A model generated the notes under the pieces. The model saw only the letters and a list, made by a program, of their open reading frames with translations, searched no databases and was not told the DNA's origin. From assembly GCF_019075875.1 (NCBI RefSeq), contig NZ_JAHOOZ010000001.1, positions 4,902,001 to 4,966,000 on the forward strand: a stretch of DNA of 64,000 bases, read 5' to 3'. The position numbers were made by a program, and so were the translations under genes. Below, piece after piece: positions 42,036 through 49,493 of this stretch (the stretch's first letter is position 1; the number at the start of each line of letters is the position of its first letter). The DNA comes from Novosphingobium sp. G106 (GTDB lineage Bacteria > Pseudomonadota > Alphaproteobacteria > Sphingomonadales > Sphingomonadaceae).

Positions 42036-42911
42036 TCAGCCCGCGGCGCCGACCACTTCGGGCGTGCCGTGCTCGGCTTCCCAGGCCTCGATGTCGTCGA
42101 AGCAGGCCTCGATGATGCGCGAATAGGTCTCGCGGAAGGTCTCGCGCTGCTCGGCGTGGTCGAAGACGAAGGGGCGGTTGCGGCGCACGGCTTCGAGCAC
42201 GATCGGCGCGACGCTTTCGGGCGAATAGAACGGAACGTGGTTGTCCTGGAACGATTCCTCGGGAACCTGCAGCGGCGCGTCGCTGGGCCCACCGAAGCGT
42301 GCCGGGCGGTAGGACGAATTGCGTGTCCCCATGCCGGTGGAAACCCCGCCGGGACAGTAGGTGGTGATGCGGATGCCGTGGCGTTCCACTTCCATCGCCA
42401 GGTTCGTCATCAGCCCGATGATGCCCATCTTCGCGCCAGCATAGACGCAGTGCACGGGGATCGATCCCGGCATCAGTCCGGCGACCGAGGACGTCGCGAC
42501 GATGTGGCCGCCGCCCGCGGCGATCATGCCCGGCAGGAAGGCGCGGACAGTGTTGAGCACGCCCATCATGTTGACCTGGACGATCCAGTCGACGCTGTCG
42601 TCGGTCATGTCTTCCAGGCGGTCGAAGCATGTCGCGCCGGCATTGGCGAACAGAAGCTGGATCGGCCCGAAGGCGGCCTCGGCCTCGGTGCGCATCGCCT
42701 GGATCGCGCCGCGCTCGCAGACATCGCAGGCGATCGCGATGGCCTGGCCGCCTGCAGCGACGATCTCGGCCGCGGTGCGGCGGGCATTGTCGATCATGAT
42801 GTCGGCGATGACGACTTTCACGCCTCGGCGGGCGAGTTCCTTGGCCAGCCCCATGCCGATGCCCGTCCCGCCGCCCGTGACGACGGCCGCTTTGCCGGTG
42901 ATATCGGTCAT
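42036..42911 (-). CDS. short-chain dehydrogenase/reductase
   Basis: 291 residues. TDITGKAAVVTGGGTGIGMGLAKELARRGVK, an acidic residue at the end of strand two (VIADIMIDN) indicating NAD(H), LFANAGA, catalytic VATSSVAG and YAGAKMGIIG. The C-terminus is longer than usual (ESVAPIVLEAVRRNRPFVFDHAEQRETFRETY). Last gene of a five-gene minus-strand unit (LLM, sulfotransferase, TIM barrel, DUF1214, SDR), 34 bases after DUF1214. Confidence 0.92.
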   Translation of the reverse strand: MTDITGKAAVVTGGGTGIGMGLAKELARRGVKVVIADIMIDNARRTAAEIVAAGGQAIAIACDVCERGAIQAMRTEAEAAFGPIQLLFANAGATCFDRLEDMTDDSVDWIVQVNMMGVLNTVRAFLPGMIAAGGGHIVATSSVAGLMPGSIPVHCVYAGAKMGIIGLMTNLAMEVERHGIRITTYCPGGVSTGMGTRNSSYRPARFGGPSDAPLQVPEESFQDNHVPFYSPESVAPIVLEAVRRNRPFVFDHAEQRETFRETYSRIIEACFDDIEAWEAEHGTPEVVGAAG

Positions 42912-42945
42912 CCACCTCTCCCACTCCTCCCGGTTCCGGGGAGGA

Positions 42946-44181
42946 TCAGATTCCGAAGCGCAGCTTGATCGAGTGGTAGCGATCCTGCAATTGCCGGGCG
43001 CGCTCTTGCGGCGTGACCACGGCGGTACCCTGGGGCAGCGCCGCCAGCACCTCAGCGCGTTTGACCAGTCGAGTTCGGAAGGTCGCCGGGTTCTGGCTCA
43101 TCAGGTTGCGATAGCCGAGGTTGCCGTCGGAAAAGCCCTGCGTATCCAGCCAGTTGTGCACGCCCGGATCGTCATGGGCGATTACGAAACGGACGACGTT
43201 ATCGCTGTCTACCTTGGTCCGCGCCGGCGAGAAGCTGGTCGAGCGATACATGTAATCCATCGACTCGACGAAGACCGCGTTCATGCCGAACAGCCAGAAG
43301 CCGTCGTGCATGTCCATCTCGACGATCAGCGCCTCGTCGGGCTTCAACGACCAGATCATGTTTGCCGCCATCCGCCCGCGCTTGGCGTCGGAGGCGTCGT
43401 TGGCGTTCTTGTCGGCGGGGAAGACGTTGAGCTGGCCCGGATCGCAGACCCCGCCCGAAGTCATCCAGCTATGCTCGGGCCAGTCGCGCATGATGCCGGA
43501 AACGAAATCGCCTGCCCACTGGAACGCCTCGATCATCCGCTGCGGCGTGGGCATCGGCCTGGGCGCATCCATGCCGATGCGTTCGATCGAGAGCGTGGTC
43601 GGCGTCTCGAACCACTGGTCAAAGGCCTCGCGGATGAACAGCTTGCGGCTGCCGGGCGTGGTCGGCACCCAGTTCTCCGGCCGTTCGGGCCCGCCGATGT
43701 AGAGCTCGAAATTGCCCTTGGCATCGGTTTTGATCTGGTGGCCGAAGATGTTGCTTTCGGGAATGTCGCCGAAGGGCTCGTGCAGCGGCGCGAAATCGGT
43801 GCCGGGGATCTTGGCCGGCTTGGGCCCCTGCACGGTCAGGTTGAACCAGCGTGCCGTGCCCTTCTTGCCGGTGATCTTGTAGGCGTGCTCGCCGCTGATC
43901 CAGGCTTGGCGATAAGTGAAGTCCGAAACGTCACCGCCGAGCTTCATGTAGGGGTGGGTGAAGTAGTGGATCTGCGGATAGGCTGGGTCCTTGGTCTCCA
44001 GCGCGAGCGGGAAAGCCTGGCCCAGGTTCTGCGTCAGGAAGCGGAAGGCATCGGCGCGCAGCAGCGGATGGGCGGGATTGGCCTCCTTGAAGGCACCGTC
44101 GCCCGCGGTTTTAAGCGCGTCGCAGAAGGCGTGCCAGCCGGCGCGCAGGGTTTCGTCGTCACGTCCGTCGCCATATGCCAT
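42946..44181 (-). CDS. DUF1214 domain protein
   Basis: 411 residues. HYFTHPYMKLGGDVSDFTYRQ, GEHAYKITGKKGTARWFNLTVQG, FELYIGGPERPENWVPTTPGSRKLFIREAF and, near the end, SPARTKVDSDNVVRFVIAHDDPGVHNWLDT are DUF1214 hallmarks; no catalytic assignment is known. Start at 44181 (MAYGDGRDD) leaves two bases after the TIM-barrel gene. Paralogue of the truncated gene at the left edge. Cytoplasmic. Found often in steroid and terpenoid degradation clusters, hence its interest here. Confidence 0.88.
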   Translation of the reverse strand: MAYGDGRDDETLRAGWHAFCDALKTAGDGAFKEANPAHPLLRADAFRFLTQNLGQAFPLALETKDPAYPQIHYFTHPYMKLGGDVSDFTYRQAWISGEHAYKITGKKGTARWFNLTVQGPKPAKIPGTDFAPLHEPFGDIPESNIFGHQIKTDAKGNFELYIGGPERPENWVPTTPGSRKLFIREAFDQWFETPTTLSIERIGMDAPRPMPTPQRMIEAFQWAGDFVSGIMRDWPEHSWMTSGGVCDPGQLNVFPADKNANDASDAKRGRMAANMIWSLKPDEALIVEMDMHDGFWLFGMNAVFVESMDYMYRSTSFSPARTKVDSDNVVRFVIAHDDPGVHNWLDTQGFSDGNLGYRNLMSQNPATFRTRLVKRAEVLAALPQGTAVVTPQERARQLQDRYHSIKLRFGI

Positions 44182-44183
44182 GA

Positions 44184-44993
44184 TCAGGCTCCGAGTTTTG
44201 TGAGAATTTCCGAGAGGTTTTCGGCCGCCCGCTTCGAGGCCGCGCGCGGGCCTTCCTGCTCGATCCGCGGCCCGATCAGTTCGAGGTCGAACACGCCTGT
44301 GTAGCCGAGTTCGAGGATGGTCCCGAGCAGCCATTCGATCGGAACGACGCCGTCGCCCACCACGGCGCGGTTGGGCGTGAAACGGTCACCCAGCACATAG
44401 TCGCATACCTGGACGAGCCCGGTGAGCGGCATGGCACGGCGGAACTTCTCCTTGAGGTCCGCTTCGTACCAGCAGGCATTCAGCTCGATGCAGACGCCGA
44501 TCCCGGCGATCTCCGCGAGCCGGACCGTGTCGTCCAGAGTGTGCGCGATGTGCATATCGGCGTTGAGCGGCGAAGCGCTTTCGACCGTCAGCAGCACGCC
44601 CTTCTCGCTCGCTGCGGGCAGGCATGGCGCGACCAATTCGGCAAAGCGCTCCGCCGCCGCTTCCCACAACAGCGATCCGCGCCCGCCGCTCACCAGATAG
44701 ATCACCGGCGCGCCCAGCGTCGCGGCGATGTCGATCGCCTTGAGAAGCTTTTCGGATTCCTCGTCGCCGACGCGGTCGAGACTGGATCCCATGGCAATCG
44801 GATGATTGACGACTGCGGCGCGCGGGCCGCCTGCAGCGAGCGCGGCCTGCGCTTCTTCGACGCCGCCGGGCTGCATCAGCAACGGTGTGACCAGAGTCAT
44901 GTTCGGCACGCCGATCTCGCGGCAGTACCCGATGAACGCTGCCGTGCTTTCCCGCACGAAGGCGACCTGGTGGAGGTTGACGCGCGGGTGCAT
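44184..44993 (-). CDS. sugar phosphate isomerase/epimerase-like TIM barrel
   Basis: 269 residues (xylose-isomerase-like, AP_endonuc_2 family). MHPRVNLHQVAFVRESTAAFIGYCREIGV, IYLVSGGRGSLLWEAAAERFAEL, TVESASPLNADMHIAHTLDD and VCIELNACWYEADLK, PIEWLLGTILELGYTGVFDLELIGP. Acidic and histidine residues at strand ends fit divalent metal binding. The start codon overlaps the sulfotransferase stop (TGATG). Substrate unlikely to be a sugar phosphate, given the cluster; a homologue is encoded at 55454. Confidence 0.86.
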   Translation of the reverse strand: MHPRVNLHQVAFVRESTAAFIGYCREIGVPNMTLVTPLLMQPGGVEEAQAALAAGGPRAAVVNHPIAMGSSLDRVGDEESEKLLKAIDIAATLGAPVIYLVSGGRGSLLWEAAAERFAELVAPCLPAASEKGVLLTVESASPLNADMHIAHTLDDTVRLAEIAGIGVCIELNACWYEADLKEKFRRAMPLTGLVQVCDYVLGDRFTPNRAVVGDGVVPIEWLLGTILELGYTGVFDLELIGPRIEQEGPRAASKRAAENLSEILTKLGA

Positions 44994-46171
44994 CACCGCT
45001 TCTCGATCTCGACGCCGAAGCGCTCGCGGAATTCTCGAAATTCCTCGTTCAGTTCGTCGATGTCGAAGCCGGCGTCGACCAGCGTCTGCGTCGAATACTC
45101 GAACTTGCCGTGGCGATCGCCCTTGTTGTTCGCCAGGTAGCCGCGCATCGCGGCCTCGGCCTGCGGGGTCAGCTCGCGGCCGGCGAACTCGTAGTAGCCG
45201 CGGATCGTGCCGATCGGATCGGCGACGAAATCCTTGTAGCGGACGTGGTGGATGCGCGGATCGTGGATCAGCGGGTTCGACATTGTGTTCCGATGGCTCA
45301 TCCGCATCCGTTCCATATGCATCTTCGCCTCGGCGACCATGTCGATCTTGCCGACGATGCCTTCCATGATGTCGCGCATCATCGCCGTGCTCGATGCGGC
45401 GACCTGCACCGGATCGCGGTGCAGCCAGACCAGCGTCGCGTCGGGATAGGTCTCGAAGAATTCCTCCAGGCGATGGCCATGGAAGCCCTTGAGCACCCAG
45501 TACTTCTTGGGCCGCTTATACTGCAGCGCCTGGAGCATCATATTGTGGATGCGGTTCTGCGCGGCGCTGTCGGTCGGCAGGCCCAGCGAGAGGTTCTGCA
45601 TCGGCACGCGCCACCAGCCGGTCGGCGTCATCACGCGAAAATCGAAGGCCCAGGTGCGTTCGTCTTCGGGCAGGCCGTCGCCGAGCATGTCGTTGTAGGG
45701 GTGGCAGTGCAGCCACTTCCACATCTTGGTGTTGATCTCGCGCCATTCCTCGTCGGCCAACGCCTCGCGCGGATCGATGCCCTGCCGCTCGATGCCGGTG
45801 ACGGTGCCAGGGGGGGGCGAGGGATGCATGACCTCCCAGAAGCGCAGCGCGCGCGCATCGGGATCGACGCTCATCAGCGCGTGCATCAAGGTCGTGCCCG
45901 AGCGCGGCTCGCCCGTGGCGAACATCGGGCGGTCGATGACCTCCTGATCGAGCGGATAGAGCTTGCGGTCGTTGAAGAAGTTCAGCCGGTCGGTCAGCAG
46001 CCAGTTGATATTGTCGGCCGCAGCCTGGCGGCCGGCCGCGTCCATCGGGATGCCGTTGATGTGGTTGACCGCCAGGCCGAGCCGCGTCTCGAAGCTGTCG
46101 TCGCCCCAGTCGGACAGGCCGGTCTCGGCCTTGGCGCGGTTCAGCAGGTCCTGGGCATTCAGCTCGCTCAC
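44993..46171 (-). CDS. PAPS-type sulfotransferase
   Basis: 392 residues from a GTG overlapping the stop of the LLM gene (GTGA). The 5'-phosphosulfate loop is FATGEPRSGTTLMHALM near residue 80, and the 3'-phosphate region is VWLHRDPVQVAASS near residue 240; this is the Sulfotransfer_3 family. HFWEVMHPSPP-like residues lie between (RFWEVMHPSPPPGTV). It would transfer sulfate from PAPS to a hydroxyl group in the cytoplasm; acceptor unknown. Second gene of the LLM operon. A paralogue is at 59557. Confidence 0.92.
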   Translation of the reverse strand: MSELNAQDLLNRAKAETGLSDWGDDSFETRLGLAVNHINGIPMDAAGRQAAADNINWLLTDRLNFFNDRKLYPLDQEVIDRPMFATGEPRSGTTLMHALMSVDPDARALRFWEVMHPSPPPGTVTGIERQGIDPREALADEEWREINTKMWKWLHCHPYNDMLGDGLPEDERTWAFDFRVMTPTGWWRVPMQNLSLGLPTDSAAQNRIHNMMLQALQYKRPKKYWVLKGFHGHRLEEFFETYPDATLVWLHRDPVQVAASSTAMMRDIMEGIVGKIDMVAEAKMHMERMRMSHRNTMSNPLIHDPRIHHVRYKDFVADPIGTIRGYYEFAGRELTPQAEAAMRGYLANNKGDRHGKFEYSTQTLVDAGFDIDELNEEFREFRERFGVEIEKR

Positions 46172-47291
46172 GCGGTCTCTCCGCAGAGTCGCATGACCTC
46201 GTCCTCGACCTCGATCACCTTCTGCGCCGACTTGGCGGCGAACTTGGCGCCGGCCATGCCGCCGTAGTCCATCACCTTGAACACGCGCATGCCGGCATCG
46301 ACGAAGCCCTTGAACTTGGCCGCGACCTCCTTGACCGTTCCGACGGGGAAGATGTCGCGGATCGCCTGGGTGTCGAGCGCGTCGCAGAACTCGATGATCT
46401 TCTCGCGCGACAGGCGCACGGGATCGAAATCGTGGATGCCGCGCCAGGTGTCGCCCATCGGGTGCTTGTAGCCGAACTGGCGCAGGTCCTCGGCGGTCTG
46501 CATCAGGATGATCGACTTGACCATCGGCTGCTGCAGCATCTCGGCGCATTCCTCCTCGTCGCCGATCAGGCATATCTGGGTCAGCGCCGGCACGAAGTGC
46601 GACATGTCGCGGCCTACGGCATCGCCCGCGTCGAGGATGACCTTGAGCTTGGTCGCATAGTCCTCAGGCGTATAGGTGCCCGCCGGCCACCAGCCGTCGG
46701 CCTCGCGTCCGGTGATGCCCAGCATGCGCGGACCGACCGAGCCCATCCAGATCGGCGGCGCCTTGCCTTCGTAGAGTTCGGTATCCATCCGCGCGTGTTC
46801 GAGGTGATAGAACTCGCCTTCGAAATCGACCTTGCCCTCGCTGTGCCAGAGCAGCTTGATGACCTTGATCGACTCCTCGAGCCGGCTGACGGGCTTCGAG
46901 AAGTCGAAGCCGTAGGGCACCGTATTCTCCAGCTCACCTGAGCCAAGGCCCAGGATAAAGCGGCCTTTCGACAGGTGGCTGATCGTCAGCGCCGACTGCG
47001 CCAGCAGCGAGGGGTGGCGGCGCACGGTGTCGATCACGCAGGTCGCCAGCGGCACGTTCTTGGTCAGCACCGCCGCCGCGGCCGAAACCGCCATGCCGTC
47101 CAGATGCCGGTGAGGGCTGGGCGAGGTCAGCGCCAGGTCGGTGAATTCGGGCGTCCAGATCGATCGGGCCAGAAGCTGACCATGTGATCGGGCAACCAGA
47201 TCGAGTGGTAGCGGCCGGAATCGTACTTCTCCGCCATGTCGATGCCGAGCGGAAGCGTGGTGCGCAGGAAAGCTGCGGGCTGGACTTTCAT
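46168..47291 (-). pseudogene. LLM-class flavin-dependent oxidoreductase, one-base deletion
   Basis: From ATG 47291 the frame reads MKVQPAAFLRTTLPLGIDMAEKYDSGRYHSIWLPDH and VSFWPD, then at about 47160-47166 shifts; the other frame continues SIWTPEFTDLALTSPS to the stop at 46168. One base is missing in GATCGATC. The rest is complete: SALTISHLSKGRFILGLGSGELENTVPYGFDFSKPVSRLEE, PPIWMGSVGPRMLGITGREADGWWPA. With one base restored the length is 374 residues. LGLGSGE.ENTVPYG is typical of F420-dependent LLM members, but FMN is possible. Head of a five-gene operon; divergent from LuxR at 47397. Confidence 0.88.
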
Positions 47292-47367
47292 GATGACGAC
47301 TCTCCCCGGCGCCGTTTCGCGCGCGTTGTTTGCCGCAGCTTAGTCGGATAGAGGCGATTCGGAAGTA

Positions 47368-47383
47368 ATTCCCATTTGGGGAT
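47368..47383. promoter_or_regulatory. inverted repeat between LLM operon and LuxR gene
   Basis: ATTCCC-ATTT-GGGGAT is an imperfect inverted repeat (five of six pairs) in the 105-base gap between the divergent LLM and LuxR genes. It overlaps an alternative TTG start of the LuxR gene. A site for the linked LuxR regulator is plausible. Confidence 0.35.
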
Positions 47384-47396
47384 ACGGAGGCGGATC

Positions 47397-48527
47397 TTGA
47401 TCTCCAGGGCTGAGGAATTGTCCGACCTGATCGCGCCACTGATCGAAGGGATCATGCAGGAGCCGTTGTGGTCTGGCTTCACTGAGCAACTGCGCCGGCG
47501 GCTCAGCGCCGACTATGTCAGCATTGTCTTCAGGCCGCTGCCCGACGGATCGCCGGGCAACCGGCTGATCCATCTCTACACGGGGCAGGCCTGGCCCGAC
47601 GAGGTGAATCGCCGTTTCCGCGAGAAGCTGCGCGGCGAGGATCCGATGCCCTATCACGATCTTGCAGCGGGCCGCGTCTATGCGCTGAACGAGCTGCTGA
47701 CTTTCGGCGATCCCGAGCACGACCGCTACCGCCTGCAACTGCTGACGCCGGGTGGGATGGAATTCATGCGGATGATGCGGATCGAGGAAGCCGGCGGGGT
47801 CAGCGCCTGGCTGACGGTGTCACGGGCCGAAGGAGAGTTCACCGCCGAGGACGACGCGCTGATTGCGGCCATCGCGCCGTTCTGGCGGGCCGCGCTGACC
47901 AACTACGTCGCGCTGGAGCGCGAGCGGGTCACGGCATCGGTCGCCAACGAGGCGATCCGGCGGCTCAATTTCGGCTGGCTGACGCTCGACGCTGGCGGCC
48001 GCATTCTCGACAGCGATGCCCATGCTGCGGGCATGCTCGCAGCTTCGGACATGCTGCGCCGCGGGCCGGGCGGGCGGCTGGTCGCGCGCGACGCCGCGGT
48101 TACCCGCGAGATCACCCAGGCGATCCAGGCGCTGGTGCGGGAACCCGCCAGGAGTTTCGAAAGTCCTCGGCCGCGCGCGATCGTGCTCAGTCGCGAGCCC
48201 TGGCTCGACATGCTGCTGGTGCCGTCGAACCTGCGCACGGGCACGACGCGCGCCGCGCCGGCGCTGGTCGCCTATGTCCATGCCGACAACTGGTCCTCGG
48301 CCGACCGCTGCGACCAGCTCGAGCAGATGTTCGACCTGATCCCCAGCGAAGCGCGGCTGGCGCTGGCGCTCACCCGCGGCATGTCGATTGCCGAGGCGGC
48401 GGGGGAACTGGGCCTGACGGTGGAATCGGCGCGGACCTATTCGAAGCGGATATATGCCAAGACCGGTGCGCGCGGGCAGGCCGATCTCGTCCGCTTCATC
48501 CACCGCAGCGTACTGGCGATCGCCTAG
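47397..48527 (+). CDS. LuxR-family helix-turn-helix regulator
   Basis: 376 residues from TTG at 47397, chosen because GGAGG stands six bases upstream; a TTG at 47376 is possible. The first 150 residues look like a GAF/PAS-like sensing part (WSGFTEQLRRRLSADYVSIVF) and the C-terminal 65 residues are a LuxR HTH: IPSEARLALALTRGMSIAEAAGELGLTVESARTYSKRIYAKTGARGQADLVRFI. Divergent from the LLM-sulfotransferase operon and its likely regulator. The stop shares CTAG with the LysR gene. Confidence 0.88.
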   Translation: MISRAEELSDLIAPLIEGIMQEPLWSGFTEQLRRRLSADYVSIVFRPLPDGSPGNRLIHLYTGQAWPDEVNRRFREKLRGEDPMPYHDLAAGRVYALNELLTFGDPEHDRYRLQLLTPGGMEFMRMMRIEEAGGVSAWLTVSRAEGEFTAEDDALIAAIAPFWRAALTNYVALERERVTASVANEAIRRLNFGWLTLDAGGRILDSDAHAAGMLAASDMLRRGPGGRLVARDAAVTREITQAIQALVREPARSFESPRPRAIVLSREPWLDMLLVPSNLRTGTTRAAPALVAYVHADNWSSADRCDQLEQMFDLIPSEARLALALTRGMSIAEAAGELGLTVESARTYSKRIYAKTGARGQADLVRFIHRSVLAIA

Positions 48528-49402
48528 CTCGCGGCAAGTTCCTCGATCATTTTCCGGACTTCCTCGGCTGCCGCGACGGCGGCAGGAGAGCGGGTGCGGC
48601 CGCGTTTGAACACCAGGCAGATGTCGCTGGAGGTGGCCGGCAGGTCCGACACGTCGAGCTGGATCATTCGGCCCGCGCCCAAATCCTCGCGAAGGAAGGC
48701 CGGCGAAGACATCCAGACGCAATCGGTCTGCAGCACCGTCTCGCGCAGGACGTGGAAATTGTCGCAGACGAGCGAGCCGGCATTACCGATGCTGCTGCCG
48801 GGCGTCGGCTCGACCGCACTGGCGACGGGGTAGTTCTCGAGATCGTCCAGGGTAACCCGGCCGGCATGGGCCAGCGGATGATCGGCGCGGACCATCACCC
48901 CGATCTCCAGCCGGCCGATCTTTTCCAGTTCTGTGCCGGGCATGCGCCCGAGGTTCCAGTTGTTGCCGAGGATCATCTCGATCCGGTCGCCCAGCAGTTC
49001 GGCGACGAGCTGGTCCGGCGCGCGCGTTAGGGTGAAGATCTGCAGTCCGGGATAGGCCTGGAGCAGCGAACGGGTCAGCCGCGGCAGGAACAGGCCGGTC
49101 AGAAGCGGGCCTATGCCGAAGGCGATCCGCCCTGCCTGGCCGCCCGGATAGCGCCTGAGGCTGCGCTCGAGGTCGCCGGCGGCGGCGAGCAGTTTCTTCG
49201 CCTGGTCGATGACGAGCAGGCCGGCCGCCGTCGGATGGACGCCGCCGCGGCCGCGGTCGAACAGGACGACGTCGTGGCGCGCCTCGAAAGCGGCGACGCT
49301 GCGGCTCAATGCGGGTTGGGTAATTCCCTCCTCCTCGGCCGCGCGTGAGAAGCTCTGGTTGCGCGCGACGGCGACGATGTGGCGCAGGCGGGTCAGGTCC
49401 AT
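48524..49402 (-). CDS. LysR family regulator
   Basis: 292 residues. MDLTRLRHIVAVARNQSFSRAAEEEGITQPALSRSVAAFEARHDVVLFDRGRGGVHPT is the HTH, followed by a linker helix and the periplasmic-binding-like effector domain (RIAFGIGPLLTGLFLPRL, GVMVRADHPLAHAGRVTL). ATG 49402 is preferred to 49420. Divergent from the arylsulfatase gene with about 90 bases between, so control of sulfate-ester cleavage is likely. Confidence 0.91.
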   Translation of the reverse strand: MDLTRLRHIVAVARNQSFSRAAEEEGITQPALSRSVAAFEARHDVVLFDRGRGGVHPTAAGLLVIDQAKKLLAAAGDLERSLRRYPGGQAGRIAFGIGPLLTGLFLPRLTRSLLQAYPGLQIFTLTRAPDQLVAELLGDRIEMILGNNWNLGRMPGTELEKIGRLEIGVMVRADHPLAHAGRVTLDDLENYPVASAVEPTPGSSIGNAGSLVCDNFHVLRETVLQTDCVWMSSPAFLREDLGAGRMIQLDVSDLPATSSDICLVFKRGRTRSPAAVAAAEEVRKMIEELAAS

Positions 49403-49423
49403 CGCATTACCGTAGGGCATGTA

Positions 49424-49436
49424 ATCATAGCTTGAT
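49424..49436. promoter_or_regulatory. LysR-type site between LysR and sulfatase genes
   Basis: ATCA-TAGCT-TGAT is a short inverted repeat with T-N11-A character inside ATGTAATCATAGCTTGAT, 22 bases before the LysR start. LysR proteins commonly bind such sites in divergent promoters. Confidence 0.35.
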
Positions 49437-49493
49437 ATGCATTGGACATCATCTTTGCACGAGCCCTATCTGCCCGCCGAACCCCGGGGGACG

